A DNA stretch of 64,000 bases from Chaetomium olivaceum (lineage: Eukaryota > Ascomycota > Sordariomycetes > Sordariales > Chaetomiaceae): positions 103,761 through 167,760 of the forward strand of contig JAYWVB010000066.1 in NCBI GenBank assembly GCA_039881045.1. Direction: 5' to 3'. Below are positions 42,138 to 51,313 of the stretch, piece by piece. Made by a program: the position numbers and the translations under genes. The first letter of the stretch is position 1. Each line of letters begins with the position of its first letter. Under the pieces are notes generated by a model, which had not been told where the DNA came from, ran no database searches, and worked only from the letters and a program-made list of their open reading frames with translations.

Positions 42138-44298
42138 TGGGTCTTCGCTGATAGACCTTCTTCCGTTGTTCTGCGTGTTCCCGCAACTTGTCGTCTGCGT
42201 GGATGACACAGTCTGTCTCAATGCAGTTTTGCATTCCTCCGATCATTCTGCACGCTTGTGGCCAGGCGTTCTTGGGTTTGGCCCTAAGTCGCTTGTCGTT
42301 TGCCATTCCTACGTCCCATGACAGGGCTGGTGGTGCGCATCCGTGATCGTATACCCATGTCGTGGGTAGTGGTTGGCCGGCTTGATTCTGGTTCCTGATG
42401 GGCCAGTGGTCGTAGTGGAGTTTGCTCTGAAAGTGGTAGCGACACTCATGTGCTACGCACTGAAACCAGGGGAGGTAGATGTGATCCCATCTCCTTGGGT
42501 TCAGTCGGTGGTGGTCCCCTTCCATCAGTCGAAACGCGTCCGACACTCCTCGGAGTCCTTGAGTCTCGAGGTCTTCCGTGCTTCTTCCTGGGGCGAGGTA
42601 CTGGTTCCGCGCCCAGTACTCGTCCCAGTCTTGAGTCATCTGCCCCTTGCTGCGTCGTTCTTCCTGAGCAAAGAGGTAGATTTTCTCCGGGTGCTGGACC
42701 CCGTTCTCACAATCTTCTGCCGGTTCCGTGGGTCCGTCCCAGGGGGTATAGTCGAACGTCGTCCCGATCTGCTCTTCGTGTAGGATCCTGGCTTCCTCTG
42801 TGATCCTGTCGAGGTGCTGGCCGATCGCCCCGTGGGTGTTGGTGAGTTCTTGTACCCCCTCCTGGATTGAGTCGAGTTCAGCGCGGAGTCGTCCATACTG
42901 CTCGTTTCTTTCCTCAAGTGTCTTTTCGAGTTCCGCTTTCTCGTCCTCGAGCCGGTAGACTCGTTCTCTGAGTTCCAGGACTCGCTTCTGCAGGAAAGCT
43001 AGGTTGGGTCCTGTGTTTTCTTCGGCGTTCTGCCGGGTTCGCCAGTGTCCGTCGTCTTGCTGGACCAACCCGAGCCCCCAGTCTCCTGCCATTGCTAGGG
43101 CGAAACGTGGAGGTGCAACTTCTCCTTCATCGTCGGTCTCGATAAGGGTGTTGCTGGGACCTTCAGTCGGTCCTTCCTGATCTGGGTCCGTCAGGGCTGA
43201 TTCTTGGTCGTTGGCCCTGTCAATGTCGTATTCGAGGTCGTCCTGCGTGTAGCTGGCTGCGGCGACCTCCTGAATCCGGACTCTCTTCCCGACCGTGGCC
43301 TGGTCGATGGTGGCGGCCTCCTTTCCTGGAACCGGTCGCCACTCCTTCTTGCTGCGACAGTCACGTTTGAAGTGACCCTTCTTGCCGCAGTTGTAACAGG
43401 TGATGCCTGTCTTGTCCTTGGCACCGTCCCTTCTTCCCGCCCACTGCGCCTGGGCGGCGTCGACGTCCATGGGTCCTGCGTGGGTGCCGTAGGAAGTGCT
43501 CTTCTGTTGTCGTTTCTTCCCTGTGTTGGCCGTGCTCCCACTTCCTTGGGTTCCTGGCACGAATCGTCCCTGTCCCTTCCGCTGCTGCTTCCTGGCGTAC
43601 TGGCGGTCATCGATCCTGATGGCTTTGGCGATGTACTCGTCAAGGGTGGTAGGGCGGTCCTCCTTGTACAGCTCGTCCTTGACGTCATCCTTGAGCCCGT
43701 CGTAGAACAGTTGCATCAGGCCTTCTTCATTGATTCCGGCCCTGATGGAGTCTTGTCTGAACAGTGTGGCGTAAGCCGACGTGGACTTGGTCTGCCGTAG
43801 TCTCGCGAGTCGGTCCTGGGCGTGGACCCTTTCGTCCTGGTCCCCGAACACCTTCCGAAGTTCCTTTTCGAATTGGTCGTAGTCCTCGAACACCGTCTTG
43901 GTGAAAACTTGCTGCTTGGCGCTGGCGTGGTCGACATAGTCCTTGAGCGTGGGCTCGAACCAGCGTGCCGCCTGGCCCGTGAGTCTTGACGCGACGTCTC
44001 GAGTCTTGGTCTCCTCATCGGGGAACCTGACGTCGTAGTGTTCCATGTAGGACGACATCTCGGTGAGGAAGCGCGAGAGGTCTTCCTTCTTCCCGTCGAA
44101 CTTCTCGGGCGCTTCGATCTTGAGCTTGTTCTTCCCTGCATCGTCGACCTTGGTGTGGACTTCGTTGATGAGGTCCTGGTGTTCCGCTGCTTCTTTCTCG
44201 AGCGCGGTTATCTTGTCCTGCAGGGACTTGATGATGACGTTGAGGTCGGTGGGTGAAGCTGGAGTTGCCATATCGATATCGGAGCCAGTGGTGCTCAT
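42138..44298 (-). pseudogene. chromovirus gag, 5' part
   Basis: Structural protein of the retrotransposon particle. ATG at 44298. Residues up to about 280 form the capsid-like region (FDGKKEDLSRFLTEMSSYME, QAARWFEPTLKDYV, LRQTKSTSAYATLF). A single CCHC knuckle, CYNCGKKGHFKRDC, follows near 43390. The unusual long C-terminal part has a strong coiled coil (LQKRVLELRERVYRLEDEKA, LEKTLEERNEQYGRLRAELD). The frame runs without a stop to the junction with transposase DNA at 42138. The missing 51 codons plus stop lie at 35094-34940. Confidence 0.88.
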
Positions 44299-44352
44299 GG
44301 ACGTATTGCCTTCAATCTTGAACTGTAACAGAGTTACAGGGAGTTAGCGACG

Positions 44353-44751
44353 TGTGACGAACCTCTCCTGGACCTCGTCCTGTTAGGGTTCAGTCTGATT
44401 GAAGGTGTCTTGCAAAGGTACTAGGTTCGGTGCAGCCAAAAAGTGCACAACAAAGACGTCTCAACAGTAGGCTCTCGAGCTTGTAGCGAACTGTAATTGT
44501 GATTGCTAACTGGAGAACTCCCAGAGCTCTCCAGAACGAGTGACTATATACTATCTAATTCCGAGGTATCTTGTACCTGCTCTGGGTGCTCCGTCCCAGA
44601 GCGTCCAGAGCATCCTGCATCTTGACGATGCTCTCCCTGCTCTGTGTCGAAGCACACAGAGCGCCTAGTGCTCTTCTAATTGGCTATCCTAGCGGTTGGT
44701 TCGGGGCGTCCCGCGCCCCACTTCTGTGCGTTCCGGACAGTGACCGTGACA
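44353..44751 (-). repeat. LTR copy 3 (5' LTR of the gag half)
   Basis: 399 bp, TGTGACGAACC...GACCGTGACA on the + strand. The conserved part is 44353-44557. U3 (44558-44751) is unlike that of LTR copy 1, although both should bound one element. Gag starts 55 bp inside. Confidence 0.9.
44579..44674 (-). promoter_or_regulatory. U3 word array, GCTCTG/CAGAGC
   Basis: GCTCTG (two exact, plus GCTCT/GCTCC variants) and its reverse complement CAGAGC (three) are interspersed over 96 bp, in the same position relative to the TATA-like stretch as the arrays of the other LTRs. Confidence 0.65.
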
Positions 44752-45395
44752 AATGTAAATATAGGTATATACTATTGGAAGATCGAGTTATATAAAGTAT
44801 TATACTTCTAGTAGCTAATCTTAAAGCCTTAAAATTAATAGTAGTAAGTATTGGTTCCTTATTATTTTATTATCTAACTATTAGTAGTTAATATATATTC
44901 TTTAGAGTAAAAACGATTAGGTAACTTACTAAAAATATCGACAGCCTAATATATCCTATCTCGAGCTTCTTTTCAAGATACCTCTTCAACTCTATATCCT
45001 ACTTCTCGTTAGTATAATATATGCTACTTTTTCTTAGTATAATATGGCCTACTTCTCGTTAGTATAATATATGCTACTTCTTCTTAGTATAATATATCCT
45101 ACTTCTCGTTAGTATAATATATCTTAAAAAACTTTAACTAGACTCCTTCCTTAAGTTTTATCTAGTATTCTTAACGTCTATAATCTAATAACCCTATAAG
45201 ATATTTTACTATAAATATTAGGTATCCCCTATAATTATTTAGAATTTATCCTACCTTTATAGTCTTTGCTATACCTTTATAATTTATAAACTTATATTCT
45301 AACTCAATAAATAATACTTTAAGGTCCTTAATTCTCTTTAATACTAGCTTAATATTTATTATCCTAAGCTAAATAACCTATTATTTATATTTTAG
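44752..45395 (-). repeat. RIP-mutated chromovirus pol relic
   Basis: From about 44950 the sequence follows the pol region between protease and RT (compare 33920-34240): relic ATCTCGAGCTTCTTTTCAAG against parent ATCTCGAGGTTCTTTTCGAG, with dominant C-to-T and G-to-A changes. Bases 44752-44950 are equally AT-rich but were not aligned. LINE fragment D is inserted at its right end. Confidence 0.82.
44997..45121. repeat. 25-bp minisatellite, five units, inside the pol relic
   Basis: Five near-identical units of the type TACTTCTCGTTAGTATAATA plus five bases. The parental pol has the unit once (CTTCTCGTTGGTGTGGTACA). CTCG and TTCT variants alternate between successive units, suggesting duplication of a two-unit block. 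Confidence 0.8.
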
Positions 45396-46117
45396 GGGGT
45401 CGAATACCAAGGAGGTGGTCGAACTGGCCTGGCAGGCCCGGTGGGAACAACAGAGAGCTAGTCAACAAAGTACTACTCGACAGAGGGTATTAAACAGGAG
45501 GATAGCCGACGAAGACCCCCCAGCCCTCTTATTTACCGACAAAGCTCTGATGAGACACGAAGGTCTTACAAAGGCGCAGAGCTCCCTCCTTTCCCAGGCC
45601 CGTATCGGGGATATAGGCCTCCGGGACTACCTGTTCAGGGGGAAAGTCCCGGAGGTCCGTACCCCCTATTGCGAGTGCGGGAGAGGCAGGGAGACAGTGG
45701 AGCACTTGGTGGTTTGGTGCCCCGACCCGCCCGTTACAAAGGCCGTGGGACGGCAGAGAGATTCGGTCACATCGGGACCTACAAACCGTATTACGGGGAG
45801 CGGGTGCCCGGAGCAGAAGATTTGTTAGGAAGGTCCTTGGCTGGCTGATGGACTCTGGCCGGCTACTGGAGTATAGCCTAGCCAGAAGGCTGGAGCTAGA
45901 AACAGTGGATGGGGAGGGCTAGAGGGCACGGAGGCCGGCAAAGGGCCTCCTTTCTTTTGCAGTATGACGGATTCACAGATTGTTGTCTCAAAGTGGTAGA
46001 CAGAGGTTTTTATCCGGCCTATACGGTACGGTTTCCATTGTAAATAGCAGTAGAAGGACCGGCGCGCCCCAGGGCATATCGGTGTAGGAAATAATAATAA
46101 TAATATAATAATAATAT
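45396..46117 (+). mobile_element. 5'-truncated LINE fragment D
   Basis: Same family as fragment C, on the + strand. It holds the last 137 codons (45415-45828: LTKAQSSLLSQARIGDIGLR, CECGRGRETVEHLVVWCPDP, ending PEQKIC) plus the 3' UTR and an AAT-rich tail at about 46089-46117. It is inserted in the RIP-mutated pol relic and is itself hardly mutated. Confidence 0.87.
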
Positions 46118-46204
46118 ATCTAAGACGTTAATATCTTCTATGGAGTTATTGGTTATAAACCTTCTTTAGCTATAACAATTCGCACCTAAAAGCATAATAA
46201 ATAT

Positions 46205-46329
46205 TCTTATTATTATTTCCTACACCGATATGCCCTGGAGCGCGCCGGTCCTTCTACTGCTATTTACAAAGGGAACCGTACCGTATAGGCCGGATAAAAA
46301 CCTTTATCTACCACTTTGAGACAACAATC
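46205..46329 (-). mobile_element. LINE 3'-end fragment E (about 125 bp)
   Basis: Only the last bases of the 3' UTR (from ACAACAATC inward) and the ATT tail, facing fragment D tail to tail across 87 bp of AT-rich DNA. Confidence 0.8.
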
Positions 46330-46804
46330 AATCGAAGTTAATAAAGAAATTAGCAAAGGAAGTATTAGATAGTGGTTCTATTAATAGTTAAATAAAGGTA
46401 TTTCTAACTTCTTTATATATGTTATATATAGAGCGTTTATAGAAGAAATTAACTCTTAAGAAAGTCTATAAGGGTTGAGCTTAGTGGAGTATTCTTTTAA
46501 ATACTCCATAAACGTTATTCTTTTACTACTATCTCGACAACTTACCATCTAGAACCTAATACTTTATATAGCTTTGACCTATATTTACATTACAACTTCA
46601 AAGTCTTATAAGCCAATATATCTAGTAAATGCTCGCTTGATATTTGCGTCTCGTAGCAGCAGCCCTCGCTATATTTATTTCTTTATAACTAAGAAATATC
46701 TTTTTATTGTATTAAATTATTATCTCTTACTATATCGTTGTTAGACTCGATTATAGTCATTACTTGTTTTCTTATACGATTTACGATTCTTCGTTCTAAT
46801 TTTT
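46330..46804. repeat. AT-rich RIP-like stretch
   Basis: About 475 bp, AT-rich, no open frame; parent not identified. It forms the left flank of the Mutator-like element. Confidence 0.45.
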
Positions 46805-46903
46805 ATAGGCAATTGATAGGAGGGCAGGGCGGAATTGATACGGGGGCAGGGCGTTACGCGGGCAGGGCAATCTCAAAGCTCCTATTGGCCCAAAACTTTT
46901 CTG
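46805..46903 (+). repeat. MULE left terminal inverted repeat
   Basis: Contains three GGGCAGGGC motifs (in contexts GGAGGGCAGGGCGGA, GGGGGCAGGGCGTT and GCGGGCAGGGCAAT), against two in the right repeat. Such iterated motifs are candidates for transposase binding sites. Confidence 0.75.
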
Positions 46904-47003
46904 TTAAGCAGGGGCATGCTCCATCGAAATTCTGCCGCGTCCCCTTCCAGATTTACCAGCTGCCAGTAGTCTGTCAACTCCAATTGACGTCAAAACATCG
47001 ACC

Positions 47004-50000
47004 TTGAGTTTCCATATGCCTCTCCATTGCGCAATGGCCCGCCGTCCAAAAAGCTCCCGAAGGCTATCCCGGTCTGGATACGATAGCGCCGATCCAGGTG
47101 AAGCGCAATCCCGACCCACGAAGCGACTCCGACGCGATAGTTCCGATGCGTGCGAGCAGCGCAGGCGTGGATCTTCAAGCAGCGGCTCAGGACCGGACCC
47201 TGGGGAATGGTATGGCTATGGCGACGACGATGCCCTATATAATCTCTTCGCAACCGACCCCCCAGCGTACTTTACGACAGTACCTCGGCCCCATGGATCC
47301 AAAGGGCTGGACGAGCCCTGGTGGGGCTGCGCAACGACTCCGAGATATTTCTCTCCCTCGATTTCCCGACCCCCCGCAGGCCGATGCACCGGTTCAGGCA
47401 AGCTTTGCCAGGCCCGGTTTTCAGCGAACAAATGCAAGCGCGGCGAGATGCAAAGGCGCAAGAGAAGGAACGAAGAATGCAGTTGAGGGGCCTTCATCGT
47501 GGATTCCGTAGCGCTCTCGAGGTCTACAGAGAAGAGGATACGGAGTCACATCTAACTTCGCCTGGATGCTCGTCCCATCGGTCGTCTCCTAACTCAACCG
47601 TCACTCGAGAGAAGACCACCATGTCTCGAGAGAAGGTTATTTCTCGAGATGGTTCCACCATTATACGAGAGCGGACCGTTCAAGAACGAGTCGTATGGAG
47701 TCAATCTCCAACCGGCAGCCATTCCTCCCGCTTCTGATCGAGTCTATCACCAAGTGGCCAGCCCCAGCGCGAACAGGAAGAGCAAGGCGAAAGTCGAGAT
47801 ACGAGCTCAAGTCCTAGCCGGCCGGAGACGATACAAAACCCCCCAGTCCCAGGCAATCTCCAATCGACGTTTGAGGCCCTTTTTGATTGGGTAAATACTT
47901 TCGCAAAAGCCAACGGATTTGGCATTGTCAAACGGCAAGGCTACTTTATTAAGGGTCGGTTATCACGTTATACCCTCGAGTGTGACAGATACGGGGAACC
48001 TCGAAAAGGCAGAGGCGCTGGGCTTCGACAACGACAATCCCGGAAATGCGGCTGCAAATGGAAGGTGTTCGCCGTGTCCTTACCGGAGAATGATTATCGA
48101 TGGGTCTTGCGTTGGCCTACAGATGCCATTCATGCTGAGCATAATCACACACCCAGTACCAACCCTTCTGCCCATCCCATCCATCGGAAGCTCACTGATC
48201 CCGTCAAGGAGAGACTATTGAGGCGACAAGTCGCCGAGTTGGTATCCGAGCACGAGACGTCAGAAACATCGTCAAAAACCAACATGCAGACTCTGTCCTC
48301 ACTCGCAGGGACATCTACAACGCCAGAGCCCTCATCAACCGCCAGAAGCTAGACAACTACAACCCCACGGCTGCGCTGATCAAGCTTTTCGACGAGAAGG
48401 GTATCCCTTATAGGTTGAAGTGGTCGGAGGCAGAGCCAAGTTGTCTTGTCGGTCTAGTGTGGACATTCCCGTACTGTATCCGCATGTGGCAGCGGTTCCC
48501 AGAAGTCCTCAGCTTCGACAACACGTACAACACGAACCGCTTCAAACTCCCTCTTTTCCAAGCCACTGGCCAGACTTGCCTAGGGACTGTCTTCAATGCT
48601 GCATTTGGCCTTATCGATAACGAGCGGTTAGAAGGCTTCCAGTTTCTCGCTGACGGCATCCGGCAATTAGCCATCCAACACAGCATCAGGCTACCCGATA
48701 TCATCCTCACAGATTTCAATAACCAGATGAAAAAGGCTTTGGACGAGCAGTTCCCCAAGAGCCAGCAACAAATCTGCATCCACCACATCATCTCCAATGT
48801 CTTACTCAAGGCAAAACAGAAGTGGATACGAGGAGAGACAGACGATGGCAGTGACCAGGAGAGTGCCGCCGAAGACGCCCAGGACCAGGCAGCCCTAGCA
48901 GCAAAGGATAGGGCGATAGTTCGCGACTCTAGGTTTAGCCAGTCATCCAAACCCGTTCCACACACCTACCAGGGCGTCGTGATGATGTGGAAGCTGGTTA
49001 TGTTTGCGGAGACCGAGGCGGAGCATGATAGATCATGGGCACACCTTTGTCAAGAGTTTGGCGACCAGAAGGCGATCTTGTCGTACCTTTACAGGACGTA
49101 TATGCCCGTAAGGGAGCAATGGGCCCGTTGCTTTATCCGGAAGTATCGCAACTTCGGCTGCCGGGTCACCTCTGGGACGGAAGCGAGCAACAACAACGTC
49201 AAGTCTTACCTCCTGAACGGCATGAGTCACCTATACCGTCTTGTTGAGGCTATTACCGACATGCTACACGACCAGGAGAGGGATTTCATCGATGCATGTG
49301 CACGGGACGAGGTCTTGACTTTGCGCGAGTATACCGGACGTGGTGCCGAGTATCTAGGCGAGCTTCCCCGAGTCATCTCTCCAAAGGCCCTTCATCTCAT
49401 TACACCGGAGTACCGCAGAGTTCTGACGGCAATCCCAAGTCCGAAGAACCCCCGGCCACAAGGCATCGGACTCTGCAGCGACGACTGTACGCCATCTATA
49501 GAGTTAGGCATTCCGTGTCGCCATACAATCCTATCGAAGTTCGAAGGTAATGTCCCACTGGCGAAATGGGACGTCCACCCGAGATGGCACTTACGGCAAT
49601 CGACATCTACCGACCCTTGTCGCTGCATCCTTGATCCTAAGATTACCACATCAATTCGTGGTAGGCCGAAGAACATTGCGCAGCCGGTTCCTCTCCACCT
49701 ATCCATCGACCCGTTGAGCGCCCAGAACCAGAACGGACAGGAGGACGAGCGTCTAGGGACAAGTCTGCCAGATGGGAGCCAACCACGGCGCGGCAGAGGC
49801 CGGCCGCGCGGGAGCAAGAATAAGTCAACACTTGCTCGGCAAGAAGCACAGGCGGCGGCCCAGAGGGAAGGCGGTATTCCTGTCCCGACTCGTGGGAATG
49901 CACTTGGCGGCCGAAATGCAGCACTCGGTGCAGGAAAGACAGCAGGCGTACTCGCCAGTGGTCCTAAGATTCAACCGAGCGTACGGAGACGGAGATCTCA

Positions 50001-50079
50001 ATGGGAGCTCTTGCTGAACAGTAATGACCAAGAGGTCTTGCGTGAGACGAGACTTACTCGACGTAGAGGCCGTGTATAA
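47004..50079 (+). pseudogene. MULE transposase with SWIM-like finger and AT-hook tail
   Basis: The N-terminal DNA-binding part reads FEALFDWVNTFAKANGFGIV, RYTLECDRYGEPRKGRG and RKCGCKWKVFAVSLPENDY, with HAEHNHTPS (about 47880-48160). The catalytic core gives VLSFDNTYNTNRFKLPLFQ (first Asp), LPDIILTDFNNQMKKAL (second Asp), QICIHHIISNVLLKAK and a late Glu in SGTEASNNNVKSYL. A C-x-C...C-x-H finger (IELGIPCRHTI) and an AT-hook, RRGRGRPRGSKNK, follow. Disruptions: TGA at 47735-47737 (RF-stop-SSL), a two-base AG expansion near 48210 that separates the N-terminal part from the core, and an unresolved shift near 47330. The last 554 codons are open. Confidence 0.85.
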
Positions 50080-50220
50080 TATTTGCTAGCTAGGTCAACC
50101 GTTGCGAATACTTGACACCCATCGCTTTGAAGCCAATATGGAAGGTAGTAAGAAACTGTGTTAGTGTTAGCGAGTTGGCCTTCACCGCTTTTAGGGAAAA
50201 ATGCTGACAGCACAGCTGTT

Positions 50221-50294
50221 AGAAATTTTGGGCCAATAGGAGCTTTGAGATTGCCCTGCCCGCGTAACGCCCTGCCCCCGTATCAATTGCCTAT
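50221..50294 (-). repeat. MULE right terminal inverted repeat
   Basis: Reverse complement of the left repeat: TTTTGGGCCAATAGGAGC, then TTGCCCTGCCCGCGTAACG and CCTGCCCCCGTATCAATTG. Two copies of the GCCCTGCCC motif. Confidence 0.8.
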
Positions 50295-50712
50295 ATCATA
50301 CTATATTAGATTATCTAAAATACCCTTGTTTAAATAGTATTTTTCCCGTATTTTTAGAGCCCGAATTAATAATATTCTAATATTGCTATTTCCAGTATAT
50401 TTTACGTACAAATTAATATAGCTAAAAAGTATATAACTAATAACCCTAGTTATAGAAAATATTATTCTATTATTAAGTTAGTTAGATATATTTATTATTG
50501 TTATAGGTATAGATAATTATCTCCCTTCTAACTAATATCTAGGTTTATAATCCCTATATTATAGATATCTAAAAATTATATCTTCTTCTAACCCTATATC
50601 TAAAATATTCAATACTATTTAGATAGTTTTATTTACTACCTTGATATTGAGTAGTTTCATTTCTCGTTATATCTATTATATTCGTATAGTTCTTGAATAA
50701 TATATAGTTCCT
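50295..50712. repeat. AT-rich RIP-like stretch
   Basis: About 420 bp, AT-rich with no ORF; origin not aligned. It lies between the MULE and LINE fragment B. Confidence 0.45.
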
Positions 50713-51313
50713 GACCGGCGGACGACCTTGACCATCAGCGGGAGACGCTGTTCCGGGACGAAACCCTAAGACGACACGACGGCCTGAGCAAGGCGAAGAG
50801 CTCTCTGCTGGTCCAGATCCGGACAGGGGCAGTAGGCCTACGGGACTTTCTGTTTACACGGGGAGTCCCAGAGGTCCTAACGCCCGCCTGCCAGTGCGGC
50901 GAGGGACGGGAGACTGCCGAACACCTGGTGGTGTGGTGTTTGGCTCCACCGCTGACTCGAAGATGGGAGAGAACTGATATTCGAACGCGACGGGACTTTT
51001 ACTCTGTTCTACACGGTATTGATCCTACATCGGCACGGCTCGCGGGGAGGGTCCTGGAATGGCTAATGGACTCAGGGAGGCTGATGATGTTCAGTTTGGC
51101 CAGGAGGCTTGAGCTGGAAGCGGCGGCCTAGCACGCACCTCCCTCGGAGGCCAGGAGGCCTCCTCTCTTTGTATACGCAGGCTCACGCACATGTACTTTC
51201 CTTAACTGTCGGTATGGGTTTTTTCATCCGGCCCGCGAGGGCGCGGTTTTCCTGTACAGTAAATAGCTGAGGGTCCGGCACGCCTTAGGGCATAGCGGAG
51301 TATAAATAATAAT
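50713..51313 (+). mobile_element. 5'-truncated LINE fragment B
   Basis: Close copy of fragment A: GVP...LTPACQCGEGRETAEHLVVW and RRLELEAAA then a stop at about 51131, the same GGAGGCC inverted repeat in the 3' UTR, and an AAT repeat tail. AATAATATAT occurs just before the 5' truncation point and again at the tail, a possible target duplication that cannot be separated from the tail itself. Confidence 0.85.

Larger units (their letters stand above)
30013..44751 (-). mobile_element. Ty3-type chromovirus interval with nested insertions (5' LTR at 44,353-44,751, 3' LTR at 30,013-30,422)
   Basis: On the minus strand the order is LTR (44751-44353), leader, gag (44298-42138), a 7.04 kb insertion (42137-35095), gag tail and pol (35094-31099), an antisense gene, and LTR (30422-30013). 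The two LTRs are TG...CA-bounded. They share R-U5, but their U3 regions are unrelated, and the flanking pentamers (ATAGG left, AATGT right) do not match. The interval may therefore be a recombinant of two copies and not one simple insertion. The insertion carries pogo, LTR and LINE copies. The chromodomain at the end of pol puts it among the chromoviruses. Confidence 0.85.
46805..50294 (+). mobile_element. Mutator-like element (MULE)
   Basis: About 3.5 kb bounded by long inverted repeats starting ATAGGCAATTGATA. The left one is about 99 bp and the right one about 74 bp; they are near-identical except for an extra unit of roughly 22 bp in the left. A transposase gene fills the interior. No 9-bp target duplication was found at these boundaries (left flank CTAATTTTT, right flank ATCATACTA), so flanking DNA may have changed or the ends may differ by a few bases. 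Confidence 0.85.

Noticed and set aside
45396..46329. The D and E LINE fragments as one inverted-repeat transposon
   Set aside because: Lengths differ (722 and 125 bp), both have AAT tails on the inside, and D is a known LINE 3' end; two separate insertions explain it better.
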